Made by a program: the position numbers and the translations under genes
NCBI RefSeq assembly: GCF_019203985.1
Contig: NZ_JAGSPD010000001.1
Coordinates: forward strand, 62,001-126,000
DNA length: 64,000 nt
Direction of reading: 5' to 3'
DNA from: Winogradskyella luteola
Lineage (GTDB): Bacteria > Bacteroidota > Bacteroidia > Flavobacteriales > Flavobacteriaceae
Part shown: positions 43,366 to 53,351 of the stretch, piece after piece
Position numbering within the stretch: the first letter of the stretch is position 1
How the letters are laid out: the number at the start of each line of letters is the position of its first letter
Notes under the pieces: generated by a model
The model's input: only the letters and a program-made list of their open reading frames with translations
Databases searched by the model: none
Told to the model about the DNA's origin: nothing

Positions 43366-45780
43366 ATGGCAAAAAGAACAACTAAAAAGAAAAGTACAAT
43401 CAAGGCAAAACCTAAAGCTAAACTAAAAAGGCCTTCGTTTAAATTATCGAATCAGCAAAAACTTATTTTTGGTAGTTTGCTGATTATTCTTGGTGTCTTA
43501 CTGTTTATTTCGTTCTTATCTTTCATATTTACAGGAAAAGAGGACCAAAGTATACTAAGTACATTTCCAGAGCGATCCACCGAATATAAAAACTGGGCCA
43601 GTCAACTAGGCGCTAAGGTTAGTGAATTTTTTATTACTAAAGGATTCGGAATTCCTTCTTTTATATTTTCTGGTCTTATTTTTCTTTCCGGTATTTATGT
43701 GACCTTAAATTTAAAAAAGGCCAAGCTTAGAAAACATTGGATCTGGGGAACATTAATTATTATTTGGCTTTCCATCTTTTTTGGTTTCTTTTCACACAAA
43801 TATGACATTCTTGGTGGTACTATTGGTTTTGAGATGAACCATTTCTTTCAAGATTATATAGGCAAAATTGGTACTGCTTTATTATTACTGTTTGGTCTTA
43901 TCTCCTACTTAGCTATTCGCTTTAAAGTTACGGGAGATACATTTGCCAATTTATTCAAAAGTGCCAAACACGATCTTAAAACGGATTTACAATCTAAAGA
44001 CAGCTCTAACAATACAGATGCCATTGTAGATAATAGCCATTCTGAAGAAGCTGAAGCCATAAAATCTGCCTTTGAAGTTCCTTTGGATAAAACCGAACCC
44101 ACCATCAGCAATCATTCTAAACCGCAACCAAAAGCTGAACATCTAAAAATGGAGGTTGCTGAAAAATCCGAAGAGGAAACAATTGAAGAACCAGAGTTAA
44201 AAATTGAAGTTGAAGAAGCTAAGGAAGAAAAATCTGAAACTGATAATCTTGCTGATAAATTGGTTGAGGACTTTGGACAGTTCGATCCTACCTTAGAGTT
44301 GAGTAATTATCAATTTCCTCCTTTGGACTTATTGAAAAAATATGATAACGAAGGAATCTCAATAGACCAGGAAGAACTTGAAGAAAACAAAAACCGAATT
44401 GTAGAAACGCTTCTTAATTATAAAATAGGTATCAATAGCATTAAAGCTACCATAGGGCCAACGGTAACACTTTACGAGATTGTACCAGAAGCAGGCATTA
44501 GAATCTCAAAAATTAAAAATCTTGAAGATGACATTGCATTATCCCTTGCTGCTCTCGGTATAAGAATCATTGCGCCAATTCCAGGAAAAGGTACGATTGG
44601 TATAGAAGTACCCAATAAAAATTCGACCATTGTATCGATGCGTTCCGTAATAGCATCACAGAAGTTTCAACAATCCAAAATGCAATTACCAATTGCTTTT
44701 GGTAAAACCATTAGCAACGAAACCTTTGTGGTTGATTTGGCGAAAATGCCACACATGCTTATGGCAGGTGCAACCGGACAAGGTAAATCTGTAGGTCTAA
44801 ATGCTGTACTGACTTCATTACTCTATAAAAAGCATCCTGCTGAAGTTAAATTTGTATTGGTCGATCCAAAAAAGGTTGAACTTACACTCTTTAATAAAAT
44901 TGAACGTCATTATTTGGCTAAACTTCCAGATAGTGAAGATGCTATTATCACAGACAACACTAAGGTTATCAACACCTTAAATTCTCTCTGTATAGAAATG
45001 GATAACCGTTACGAAATGCTTAAAAACGCATTTTGCAGAAACATTGCCGAATACAACAAAAAATTTAAAGCCCGAAAATTAAATCCAAATGATGGCCATC
45101 AATTTTTACCATACATTGTTTTGGTTGTCGATGAGTTTGCCGATTTAATAATGACAGCAGGTAAGGAAGTAGAAACACCTATTGCTAGATTAGCTCAATT
45201 AGCGCGTGCCATTGGCATTCACTTAATTATTGCGACACAACGACCTTCCGTTAACGTCATTACAGGTATTATAAAAGCCAATTTCCCTGCCCGTATTGCG
45301 TTTAGAGTGACCAGTAAAATCGATTCTCGTACCATTTTAGATGGTTCTGGTGCAGATCAATTGATTGGTCGTGGTGATATGCTCTACACTCAAGGTAATG
45401 ATTTAATTAGAATTCAATGTGCATTTGTTGATACACCTGAGGTTGAAAAAATAACCGAATTTATTGGCTCTCAAAAAGCCTATCCAGATGCACACTTATT
45501 ACCAGAATATGTTGGTGAAGAAGGTGGCACAAATCTTGATATAGATATTTCCGATAGAGATAAGTTGTTTAGAGAAGCTGCAGAAATTATTGTTACCGCG
45601 CAACAAGGTTCTGCATCTTTGTTACAACGAAAACTAAAGCTAGGTTACAACAGAGCTGGTAGAATTATAGATCAGTTAGAAGCTGCAGGAATTGTCGGTA
45701 ATTTTGAGGGCAGTAAAGCAAGACAGGTTTTAGTACCAGATTTGGCAGCTTTAGACCAATTGTTAGAAAATGAAATATAA
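43366..45780 (+). CDS. ftsK: DNA translocase FtsK/SpoIIIE
   Basis: 804 residues. A basic start and four membrane helices (near residues 33-180) lead through an acidic linker (residues ~215-300) to the motor. Walker A is GATGQGKSVGLN at about residue 467 and Walker B VVDEFADLIM near 590. The C-terminal gamma winged-helix domain reads SLLQRKLKLGYNRAGRIIDQLEAAG. It moves chromosome ends to dif sites at the septum. It heads a same-strand run with lolA, an LptF/G permease and ribB. Confidence 0.96.
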   Translation: MAKRTTKKKSTIKAKPKAKLKRPSFKLSNQQKLIFGSLLIILGVLLFISFLSFIFTGKEDQSILSTFPERSTEYKNWASQLGAKVSEFFITKGFGIPSFIFSGLIFLSGIYVTLNLKKAKLRKHWIWGTLIIIWLSIFFGFFSHKYDILGGTIGFEMNHFFQDYIGKIGTALLLLFGLISYLAIRFKVTGDTFANLFKSAKHDLKTDLQSKDSSNNTDAIVDNSHSEEAEAIKSAFEVPLDKTEPTISNHSKPQPKAEHLKMEVAEKSEEETIEEPELKIEVEEAKEEKSETDNLADKLVEDFGQFDPTLELSNYQFPPLDLLKKYDNEGISIDQEELEENKNRIVETLLNYKIGINSIKATIGPTVTLYEIVPEAGIRISKIKNLEDDIALSLAALGIRIIAPIPGKGTIGIEVPNKNSTIVSMRSVIASQKFQQSKMQLPIAFGKTISNETFVVDLAKMPHMLMAGATGQGKSVGLNAVLTSLLYKKHPAEVKFVLVDPKKVELTLFNKIERHYLAKLPDSEDAIITDNTKVINTLNSLCIEMDNRYEMLKNAFCRNIAEYNKKFKARKLNPNDGHQFLPYIVLVVDEFADLIMTAGKEVETPIARLAQLARAIGIHLIIATQRPSVNVITGIIKANFPARIAFRVTSKIDSRTILDGSGADQLIGRGDMLYTQGNDLIRIQCAFVDTPEVEKITEFIGSQKAYPDAHLLPEYVGEEGGTNLDIDISDRDKLFREAAEIIVTAQQGSASLLQRKLKLGYNRAGRIIDQLEAAGIVGNFEGSKARQVLVPDLAALDQLLENEI

Positions 45781-45805
45781 TAAATAAGTTTATACCAAAA
45801 TAGAG

Positions 45806-46447
45806 ATGAAAAAATTAATTGCAATAGCATTTTTAACACTCGGATTTACAGGTTTTGCACAAAACGATACCAAAGCAGAAGCCTTATTAAATGAAGTGAG
45901 CACTAAAATAAAAGCTTATAAAAATATTAGCTTAGATTTTAAATACGAACTAAATAACGTTAGTGAAAATATAAACCAAGAAACACGAGGAGATGTCGTT
46001 ATTGAGGGCGAAAAATACAAACTCAATATTCTAGGTGTCACGCGTATTTATGATGGCAAAACACTTTATACCATTAGTCCAGAAGATGAAGAAGTAACAA
46101 TTTCTTCAGACAATACCGAAGATGAAGGTACTATTACGCCAAGTAAAATGTTATCATTTTATGAAGATGGTTATATCTACAAAATGGATATTATACAGAA
46201 TGTAAAAGGAAGAAAGATTCAATATGTAAAGTTGAGTCCTATCGATACCAATTCTGAAATAAAGCATGTACTGTTAGGCATTGATGCCACAACTAAGCAC
46301 ATATATAATCTTATTGAAGTTGGTAAAAATGGTACAAAAACCACATTAACCGTTAATTCTTTTAAAACAGATGAGCCTATCTCAAAAACCTTATTTACAT
46401 TTGACGAAAGTAAATACAGCGATTACTTTATCAATAGAATCGATTAA
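45806..46447 (+). CDS. lolA: Outer-membrane lipoprotein carrier protein, LolA-like
   Basis: 213 residues with signal peptide MKKLIAIAFLTLGFTGFAQ. The LolA fold shows SLDFKYELNNVSENINQETRGDV, KYKLNILGVTRIYDGKTLYTIS and GKNGTKTTLTVNSFK. It carries lipoproteins through the periplasm. It starts 25 bases after ftsK and precedes the LptF/G permease, a common envelope-biogenesis order in Bacteroidota. Confidence 0.9.
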   Translation: MKKLIAIAFLTLGFTGFAQNDTKAEALLNEVSTKIKAYKNISLDFKYELNNVSENINQETRGDVVIEGEKYKLNILGVTRIYDGKTLYTISPEDEEVTISSDNTEDEGTITPSKMLSFYEDGYIYKMDIIQNVKGRKIQYVKLSPIDTNSEIKHVLLGIDATTKHIYNLIEVGKNGTKTTLTVNSFKTDEPISKTLFTFDESKYSDYFINRID

Positions 46448-46467
46448 GGTTTTTTAAATCCAAATAC

Positions 46468-48450
46468 GTGAAAATATTAGATAGGTACATACTTATCACA
46501 TTCTTAAGGACGTTTTTTAGCGTCTTTATTATATTCATGTTCATCTTTGCCCTACAAGGTATATGGCTTTATATAGCTGAACTTGCTGGTAAAGATTTAG
46601 ATATTATTGTTACTGTAAAATTCATTATGTACTACATGCCAAAACTTATTCCTTTGGTAGTACCATTGACGGTTCTTTTATCCTCAATCATGGTGTTTGG
46701 TAACTTTGCAGAAAACTATGAGTTTGCTGCCATGAAATCTACAGGTATTTCACTTCAGCGTGCTATGCGAAGCCTTAGCGTTTTTATAGTAATACTTGGC
46801 GTAAGCTGTTTCTTTTTTGCAAATAATGTTATTCCTTGGGGAGAATTTAATTTCCACAATTTAAGACGAAATATTGCAAAAGTAAAGCCTGCCCTTGCCA
46901 TTGCAGAAGGTCAGTTTAATGAAATTGGTGACATTAACATTAAAGTAGATAAAAAAACTGGAGATAGAGGTCAGTTTTTAGATGGTGTTATTATACACGA
47001 TAAAAATACCGCCAGAGCAGGAAATTATAAAGTCATCGTTTCTGAAAAAGGGGAACTAAAAAGCAGTCCTGATTCTAATGTCCTTCAATTAGAGCTCATT
47101 AATGGAAATTATTACGAGGAAGTGATTGATAAAGATGCGCGTAAAAATGTTAATAAACCACATGTAAAAAGCTATTTTGATAGTTATACCATAAATGTAG
47201 ATCTCGAAATTTTAAATTCTGAAGATTTAGACGAGAAAAACTACAAGGGCAAGCATACAATGTTGAATATTGATCAGCTCAATTACACCTTAGACAGTTT
47301 AAAAAAACGCCGAAAGGAGGATTATAAAAACCTATCAACCACACTACTTAACCGTACAACTTATGCTGCTTTAGATCTCAATATAAAGCCTCAACAAAAA
47401 GACACCTTGTATACAGGCGAAGTCTTAGATCTCTTTAACACCAAGAGAAAGCTTCAGACTGTTAAACTGGCAATGAATTCTGCGAATAGTACAAAGCAAA
47501 TCTTAGATTCCAACAGGAAGAATTTTCAAAATAAGCAGGTACATATCAACAAACACGTTATTGCATTACACAAAAAATTTGTACTTGCGTTTGCTTGTGT
47601 TATTCTATTTTTTGTCGGTGCTCCACTTGGTGCTCTAATTAGAAAAGGTGGAGTTGGCTTACCAATGGTAATTGCTATTGTTCTATTCCTCACTTATCAT
47701 TTCTTTGGGATTTTTGCTGAAAATAGTGCTGAAAAAGGAAGCTTTAGTCCAATCATTGGCTCGTGGCTGTCAACTGCAGTGATGCTACCACTTAGTATTT
47801 ATTTAACGACTAGAGCTACAAATGACAAAGGAGTATTTCAGTTTGATGCTATTTCGGTACCATTAAAACGTTTATTTACACCTAAGAACAAGATTCAGCT
47901 TTCTGAAAGCGATACCAAATCTTATAACTATTACAAAAAATATTCTGTACAAGAGTTGGTTAAGATCATTAAAGAACAAGGAGAATTTGACTTAAACAAA
48001 AAACCGAAAGAAATTGCACTCCACAATCTTTTAAATAGAAACATTCCACTTGAATCATTAAAAACGGAAGGTTTAAATATTCCGGACAAACTCATTAAAG
48101 CCAAAAGATTATTTAAAGATTATAAAGATTATTCCAAAACAAGTCTAGTTAGCTATAGCATTGGTGGAATCCTACTGATTCTTCACTTTGTCTTTAAAAA
48201 CAACAAATTGCCCGAAATTGCAGAAGCATCACTTAGTTTGAGTATTATAGCTTTTATCTTCTTTGTAATATATACTGTCGTTGATGCAGTAGTCTATTCA
48301 AAATTCTATAAAACCATAGAACAAAAAAATAGGGCTACCAATCCGTTAATCTTAATTTTAACGCTTCCTTTCTATCCTTTAAAATTCATTATTCTCAGAA
48401 ATAGGATTGGGCAGGACTTCTACCGAAGTTGCCTTCAAAATATAAATTAA
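46468..48450 (+). CDS. LptF/LptG family permease with extended C-terminus
   Basis: 660 residues starting at GTG; the first residues MKILDRYILITFLRTFF match the family start. Three N-terminal helices, a periplasmic beta-jelly-roll region (~residues 125-365, e.g. INIKVDKKTGDRGQFLDGV) and three further helices give the Lpt permease core for LPS transport from the inner membrane. A C-terminal addition of about 200 residues follows (residues 455-660) with three more hydrophobic stretches. Which of LptF or LptG it equals is unclear. Confidence 0.9.
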   Translation: MKILDRYILITFLRTFFSVFIIFMFIFALQGIWLYIAELAGKDLDIIVTVKFIMYYMPKLIPLVVPLTVLLSSIMVFGNFAENYEFAAMKSTGISLQRAMRSLSVFIVILGVSCFFFANNVIPWGEFNFHNLRRNIAKVKPALAIAEGQFNEIGDINIKVDKKTGDRGQFLDGVIIHDKNTARAGNYKVIVSEKGELKSSPDSNVLQLELINGNYYEEVIDKDARKNVNKPHVKSYFDSYTINVDLEILNSEDLDEKNYKGKHTMLNIDQLNYTLDSLKKRRKEDYKNLSTTLLNRTTYAALDLNIKPQQKDTLYTGEVLDLFNTKRKLQTVKLAMNSANSTKQILDSNRKNFQNKQVHINKHVIALHKKFVLAFACVILFFVGAPLGALIRKGGVGLPMVIAIVLFLTYHFFGIFAENSAEKGSFSPIIGSWLSTAVMLPLSIYLTTRATNDKGVFQFDAISVPLKRLFTPKNKIQLSESDTKSYNYYKKYSVQELVKIIKEQGEFDLNKKPKEIALHNLLNRNIPLESLKTEGLNIPDKLIKAKRLFKDYKDYSKTSLVSYSIGGILLILHFVFKNNKLPEIAEASLSLSIIAFIFFVIYTVVDAVVYSKFYKTIEQKNRATNPLILILTLPFYPLKFIILRNRIGQDFYRSCLQNIN

Positions 48451-48461
48451 GCGTATCTTTG
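48429..48461 (+). promoter_or_regulatory. Promoter before ribB
   Basis: TTG (48429-48431) and TATCTTTG (48454-48461) are 22 bases apart, inside the 3' end of the permease gene. The ATG of ribB is 20 bases beyond the -7 element. Confidence 0.6.
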
Positions 48462-48480
48462 CTTTATAAAATCAGTGTAG

Positions 48481-49629
48481 ATGTCCATTAAAACCGTGAA
48501 TAAAAACATAAGTTTAAACACTATAGAAGAAGCCATTGAAGACATTCGCAAAGGCAAAGTCATTATTGTTGTAGATGATGAAAATCGTGAAAACGAAGGT
48601 GATTTTTTAGCTGCTGCCGAAAAAGTAACACCAGAGATGATCAATTTTATGGCAAAACATGGTCGAGGGTTAATTTGTGCTCCGCTTACCGAACACCGCT
48701 GTGAAGCTCTAGAACTGAACATGATGGTTAGAAACAATACAGATCCTATGGAGACGGCCTTTACGGTTTCTGTAGATTTAAGGGGCAATGGGGTAAGTAC
48801 TGGTATTTCTGCAAGTGATAGAGCAAAAACGGTGAAAGCTTTAGTTGGTAACGACACCAAACCTTTTGAACTGGCTAGACCAGGTCATATCTTTCCATTA
48901 GTGGCAAAAGAAGGTGGAGTTCTTAGGCGTACAGGACATACAGAAGCGGCTATAGATTTTGCACGGTTAGCAGGGTTTGAGCCTGCTGGAGTTATCGTAG
49001 AGATTATGAACGAAGATGGTTCGATGGCACGTTTACCTCAACTTATGGAGGTAGCAAAAAAGTTTGACTTAAAAATTGTTTCTATTGAAGATTTAGTGGC
49101 CTATCGCATGGAGTACGATTCACTGATTGAAAAGAAAGAAGATTTTGATATTGAAACAAGGTTTGGCAAGTTTAGACTTAGAGCATATCTACAAACCACC
49201 AATAATCAGGTACATATTGCACTAACTAAAGGTAACTGGAAATCTAACGAACCTGTGCTTACTCGTGTTAATTCTAGCTTAGTAAATAATGATATTCTTG
49301 GAACGCTGACTAACAACGCCGACCAAAAATTAGACTATATGTTTAATGCTATAAACACAGAAGAAAGAGGTGCTATTATTTTTATTAATCAACAAGCAGA
49401 ATCCATGAATTTGTTATCGAGACTTTCTGCTCTTAAAGATCTTCAAGTTGAAGGTCAATTGATAAAAGCTCCAAGAATCCTTATGGATTCTAAAGATTTT
49501 GGTATTGGAGCCCAAATTCTGCACGACCTTAAAATAAGTAAACTTAAATTAATGTCCAATGCTTTGCAAACCAAACGTGTTGGTATGATTGGTTATGGCT
49601 TAGAGATTGTTGAGTATGTTAATTATTAA
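48481..49629 (+). CDS. ribB: 3,4-dihydroxy-2-butanone-4-phosphate synthase with decayed GTP cyclohydrolase II half
   Basis: 382 residues. The N-terminal half (residues 1-210) is intact DHBP synthase: DDENRENEGDF, HGRGLICAPL, TGISASDRA and RRTGHTEAAIDFARLAG. The C-terminal half has the GCHII shape, but the zinc-binding C-x10-C-x-C motif is gone; the equivalent segment reads VNSSLVNNDILGTLTNNADQK without cysteine. It should still make the four-carbon riboflavin precursor. The gene is the last of the ftsK-side run and ends seven bases before the convergent GH16 gene. Confidence 0.93.
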   Translation: MSIKTVNKNISLNTIEEAIEDIRKGKVIIVVDDENRENEGDFLAAAEKVTPEMINFMAKHGRGLICAPLTEHRCEALELNMMVRNNTDPMETAFTVSVDLRGNGVSTGISASDRAKTVKALVGNDTKPFELARPGHIFPLVAKEGGVLRRTGHTEAAIDFARLAGFEPAGVIVEIMNEDGSMARLPQLMEVAKKFDLKIVSIEDLVAYRMEYDSLIEKKEDFDIETRFGKFRLRAYLQTTNNQVHIALTKGNWKSNEPVLTRVNSSLVNNDILGTLTNNADQKLDYMFNAINTEERGAIIFINQQAESMNLLSRLSALKDLQVEGQLIKAPRILMDSKDFGIGAQILHDLKISKLKLMSNALQTKRVGMIGYGLEIVEYVNY

Positions 49630-49636
49630 ATCTGTA

Positions 49637-51190
49637 CTAATCTATTAATATATTCTTGGTTGCAGATTTACCTTTAGAAAACATTTTAAGAATGTAGACA
49701 CCAGAATTTAGACCTTCTACGTTTAATTTTGTGGTATTATTATCTTTTGATAGTATTAACTGACCCATTGCACTATACAATTCTACACGTTCAAAACTTT
49801 CTTCAGAAACTATGTTAATAACGCTTGAAGCAGGATTTGGATAAACGCTAAACTTATTTTCAAACACGTCGCCAACACTTAAGCCTGTATTCTGATATAT
49901 CCTTACATAGTCAATTACCATAGAACTCTGAGTGAAATTTGGATCAATTACCCCAGAAACCCCACCCATAGCAATATTTAAAAGCAAGTATTGATCTTCA
50001 TCAAAAGGCCAAGTATCTGCATTTTTTACTGAAGGATTATAGGTGTAATACCCTACTCCATCTATCATAAACGTAATTTGGTTGGGTGACCAGTTCATGG
50101 AATAAACATGAAACTCATTAGCAACATCATTTAAAACATAAGATTGTGTATTCACTGTATTGCCAAAACTAGAAGGGGTATGTAGAGCACTGCTTACATG
50201 ATTTGTCGCTCCCAATCCATGCTCCATGATATCAATCTCACCACAAGCAGGCCAAGACGTAGTACCAAAACCCTGAGTTTGCCAATATGCGCCAGCTTCA
50301 TTTACGTTTTTCCCTAAAGTCCATATAGCTGGCCAAGTTCCGTCACCAGCTGGCAATTTTGCCCTAACATCTACTCTGCCGTAAGTAAATGCAAATTTAG
50401 AATTAAGTCGTGCTGAGGTATATTGTTTTGTTTCACCTTGGTCTGTAAACAATTCTTTTATAGCTACTATATTTAAAAGCCCACTATCCACAAACGTGTT
50501 TTCTATGCGATTGGTATAGTGTTGTTCTTCTCCATTAAACCAGTTTCCGCCAGCAGGCAATTGTGTTTGATGAAACCACTTATTAAAATCTACAGCTCCA
50601 TTTCCATCAAATTCATCCGCCCATACCAAATCATTATAAACAATATCCAGTTCATTAAGGTCTATAGGCACAGAACCATCACTAATATCATCAATTAAGT
50701 AAGTACCATTAGTATCCGCACCACCATCAATAAAAATGGTTAATCTTGAGTAAGTTTCTGTTGCATTTATAGAAGTTGTTGTTCCGCTTAGCGTAGCATT
50801 AGAAAAGTCAAAGACGATACCATTCGTCCACCCTAAACCAGAATTACTTTGTACAACCTCAACATCTGGATTAATTCCGTTTTCTAATTTTACGGTTATA
50901 GTATGTGAATTAGGATCGAACTGATAAAAGGATAGGGTAATAATTTGCGTTTCATCTAAATCTATAGGGGAAAATAAATTAATATAAAATCCTTGCCATA
51001 TATCAGAGCCATCGTTGAAAAACTGACCTACATCATCACTACCATCCTCTGGATTGGTATTAAATGAAAAACCACTATTACCAAAGGTTGCGAAGTTATC
51101 TGAGCTTTCCGAGAAATCAATTGGCATTTGTTGTGCATACAATAAAGAAAATGATAATAGAGAAAGTACAACGGTGTAGTTTAAATTCAT
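49637..51190 (-). CDS. Secreted GH16 laminarinase-like glycosidase with T9SS sorting domain
   Basis: The start at 51190 gives 517 residues and opens a signal peptide (ending LLYAQ). A beta-sandwich region comes first, then a GH16 catalytic domain with VWADEFDGNGAVDFNKW, WPAIWTLGKN and the active site GEIDIMEHG (E-x-D-x-x-E, around residues 318-323). The end is a T9SS sorting domain: FSVYPNPASSVINIVS, VEGLNSGVYILKM. It probably hydrolyses beta-1,3-glucans (laminarin) outside the cell. Further upstream in-frame starts add a poor extension. Confidence 0.9.
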   Translation of the reverse strand: MNLNYTVVLSLLSFSLLYAQQMPIDFSESSDNFATFGNSGFSFNTNPEDGSDDVGQFFNDGSDIWQGFYINLFSPIDLDETQIITLSFYQFDPNSHTITVKLENGINPDVEVVQSNSGLGWTNGIVFDFSNATLSGTTTSINATETYSRLTIFIDGGADTNGTYLIDDISDGSVPIDLNELDIVYNDLVWADEFDGNGAVDFNKWFHQTQLPAGGNWFNGEEQHYTNRIENTFVDSGLLNIVAIKELFTDQGETKQYTSARLNSKFAFTYGRVDVRAKLPAGDGTWPAIWTLGKNVNEAGAYWQTQGFGTTSWPACGEIDIMEHGLGATNHVSSALHTPSSFGNTVNTQSYVLNDVANEFHVYSMNWSPNQITFMIDGVGYYTYNPSVKNADTWPFDEDQYLLLNIAMGGVSGVIDPNFTQSSMVIDYVRIYQNTGLSVGDVFENKFSVYPNPASSVINIVSEESFERVELYSAMGQLILSKDNNTTKLNVEGLNSGVYILKMFSKGKSATKNILID

Positions 51191-51285
51191 AATTTTAATT
51201 TGTTCTAAAATTATGAATATTAAAATCGGAAACAGAAAAACGCACCTATACACGAGCAGTACAAGCGAAAATTAGCTAGTGAAAA

Positions 51286-52479
51286 CTATAGAACTTCTCT
51301 AATGATTTTTACCATCTTCTCTGCTCTATTTTTCACTTCTTCCTCAGTCCAAGACAGTTTTATTAAGCATGAAATATTTCTACCGATCCAATAATCGGAT
51401 TGAGAAAAATCTCTTTTTGAAAGCTTTGATAATTCTGATGTCATCGCTTCGGATAATGGATATAGAGATTTAGCATCTTTTAAATGCTCCCACTTACGAA
51501 TGTAGTGCCAGTTGTTCTCATAATAATTCCAGCAGACATCCACACCGTTTTCTTTAAATGCAGCTGAAACTTTTAGAGCTGTTTCTAAATCTGGCAAAAA
51601 GAAATTTAAGAATGCATAGCTTTCTTCACCACCATCTGGTACAGTTCTAAATGTAACTTCGGGTATTTGTACTAATGCTTCTCTTAGGATTGTATAATTT
51701 TTCTTTTGAATGTTTATAAACTCAGGCAATCGTTTAACCTGAGCTAAACCAACAGCAGCATTTAATTCTGAAATTCTAAAGTTATAACCTAAAAACGGAT
51801 GGGTTTCGGCACCTCTATCATTGCCTAAATGGTCATGCCCATGATCGCTGTAGTGGTCTGCATTTATATAATATGTTTTATTATTAGTGACTACCGCTCC
51901 ACCTTCCCCACAAGTAATGGTTTTTACAAAATCGAACGAAAAACAGCCAATATCCGCTATACTTCCTAAAGGTTGTCCTTTGTACGTTCCGCCGATAGCT
52001 TGGCAAGCATCTTCAACAAAAATTAAATTATTTATATCGCAAACAGAACGAAGTGCATCCATATTAGCCATACTACCACACATTTGTACAACCATAACTG
52101 CTTTAGTTTTGGAAGTAATAGCAGCTTCAACAGCTTTTGGATCTAAGGTTAAGGTATCATCAATATCAACTAAAATAGGTATGGCACCTAGCATCATTAT
52201 AGCTTCAAAACTCGCTACAAAAGTAAATGTTGGCATAATGACCTCATCGCCCGCACCTACACCTGCTGATGCTAAAGCTACAGAAACTGCAGCAGTTCCA
52301 CTAGAAACCAATTGCACATATTTAGAATCAAGGGTCTTTGTTAATTCTGTTTCTAGTTCTTTAGCCTTCCAATGGCCTTTTCGCATGCCATCAAAACCAT
52401 AACGCATTAGTACTCCATTATCCAAAACGTCATTAACCTCTTTGCGCTCTAATTCACCAAATAATTCAAATCCTGGCAT
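51286..52479 (-). CDS. DegT/DnrJ/EryC1/StrS-family PLP aminotransferase
   Basis: 397 residues. The fold-type I pattern shows the PLP lysine Lys186 in SFDFVKTITCGEGG, the ring-binding EDACQAIGG and the start MPGFELFGELERKEVNDVL. It aminates a keto-sugar, typically for surface glycan synthesis. The start and the CWNYYENNWHYIRKW segment resemble the KdnA group that forms 8-amino-Kdo, but no KdnB partner is in the window, so this is a weak guess. It follows a nitroreductase, FemAB-like and flavoprotein gene on the same strand. Confidence 0.88.
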   Translation of the reverse strand: MPGFELFGELERKEVNDVLDNGVLMRYGFDGMRKGHWKAKELETELTKTLDSKYVQLVSSGTAAVSVALASAGVGAGDEVIMPTFTFVASFEAIMMLGAIPILVDIDDTLTLDPKAVEAAITSKTKAVMVVQMCGSMANMDALRSVCDINNLIFVEDACQAIGGTYKGQPLGSIADIGCFSFDFVKTITCGEGGAVVTNNKTYYINADHYSDHGHDHLGNDRGAETHPFLGYNFRISELNAAVGLAQVKRLPEFINIQKKNYTILREALVQIPEVTFRTVPDGGEESYAFLNFFLPDLETALKVSAAFKENGVDVCWNYYENNWHYIRKWEHLKDAKSLYPLSEAMTSELSKLSKRDFSQSDYWIGRNISCLIKLSWTEEEVKNRAEKMVKIIREVL

Positions 52480-52552
52480 AAAATATATTGAAATTAAATA
52501 TTAAAAATAAGCTAACAAATATAATGCTTAGCTTAGGTATAGTTATAAAAAT

Positions 52553-53182
52553 CTACAATTCAATTATAGTTTCCGACAATGACTTTCTCACCTTTTTAAA
52601 ATCGGCAAACATATCATCAGTAGCCCTAAATCCCACGGGAAGCAACAATACTGAGCTTAAGCCATGCTGACCTAATTCTAAGACCCTGTCCATTTCCTTA
52701 GGTATAAACCCTTCCATTGGGCAGCAGTCTATACCTTCTACCGCACAAACCGTCATTAAATTACCCAAAGCAATATACGCCTGTTTTGTTGCCCAAACTG
52801 TTTTTTTATCTTCAGGCATATTTTCAATAGTAGATTTCATTTGAGATTTAAACGGCTCTAAAATACTATCAGGTGTATTTCTCAGTGTTTTTACCTTATC
52901 AAAATGCTGGTCAACATCTTTTTCATCAATTCTATTCTGAATACAGAGTATTAATAGATGAGATGCATCTGCAACCTGTCGTTGTCCATAAGAAACGGGA
53001 ATTAACTTTTCCCTAACTGCTTTGTCTTCTACTACAACCAACTTTAGTGTTTGTAAGCCATAGGATAATGCCGTAAGATTAAACGCTTCTTTTAAAATCA
53101 ACAATTGCTCATCTGACAATACTCTCGAAGTATCAAATTTTTTGGTGGCATAGCGCCATTTTAAATGATCTATTATAGTCAT
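52553..53182 (-). CDS. NAD(P)H-dependent nitroreductase family protein
   Basis: 209 residues with the FMN-binding NfsB-type pattern: KWRYATKKFDTSRVLSDEQL at the start, NLTALSYGLQTLKLVVVED, KQAYIALGNLMTVCAVEGID and CPMEGFIPKEMDRVL, then LPVGFRATDD. It reduces quinones, nitro compounds or related acceptors; the physiological substrate is unknown. It starts 170 bases after the FemAB-like gene stop. Confidence 0.9.
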   Translation of the reverse strand: MTIIDHLKWRYATKKFDTSRVLSDEQLLILKEAFNLTALSYGLQTLKLVVVEDKAVREKLIPVSYGQRQVADASHLLILCIQNRIDEKDVDQHFDKVKTLRNTPDSILEPFKSQMKSTIENMPEDKKTVWATKQAYIALGNLMTVCAVEGIDCCPMEGFIPKEMDRVLELGQHGLSSVLLLPVGFRATDDMFADFKKVRKSLSETIIEL

Positions 53183-53351
53183 TGTTTATTTTTTACAAAA
53201 ATAAGGAATAAGCATTTTAATTTTAGTACAAATTATTTTAATGCTTCACATACAAAGAATTGTATAATAGCGAGGCAATCACAAATGTCGCTAAAGACAT
53301 ATATTAGAATTTAAAAATGAAAATGTTTACTGTGTTTCTAGATGAGATCTA

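Noticed and set aside
51191..51253. A longer N-terminus for the GH16 gene
   Set aside because: The extra residues precede a complete signal peptide that starts at 51190.
51887..52402. A 171-codon plus-strand frame inside the aminotransferase gene
   Set aside because: It is antisense to a gene with clear PLP motifs.
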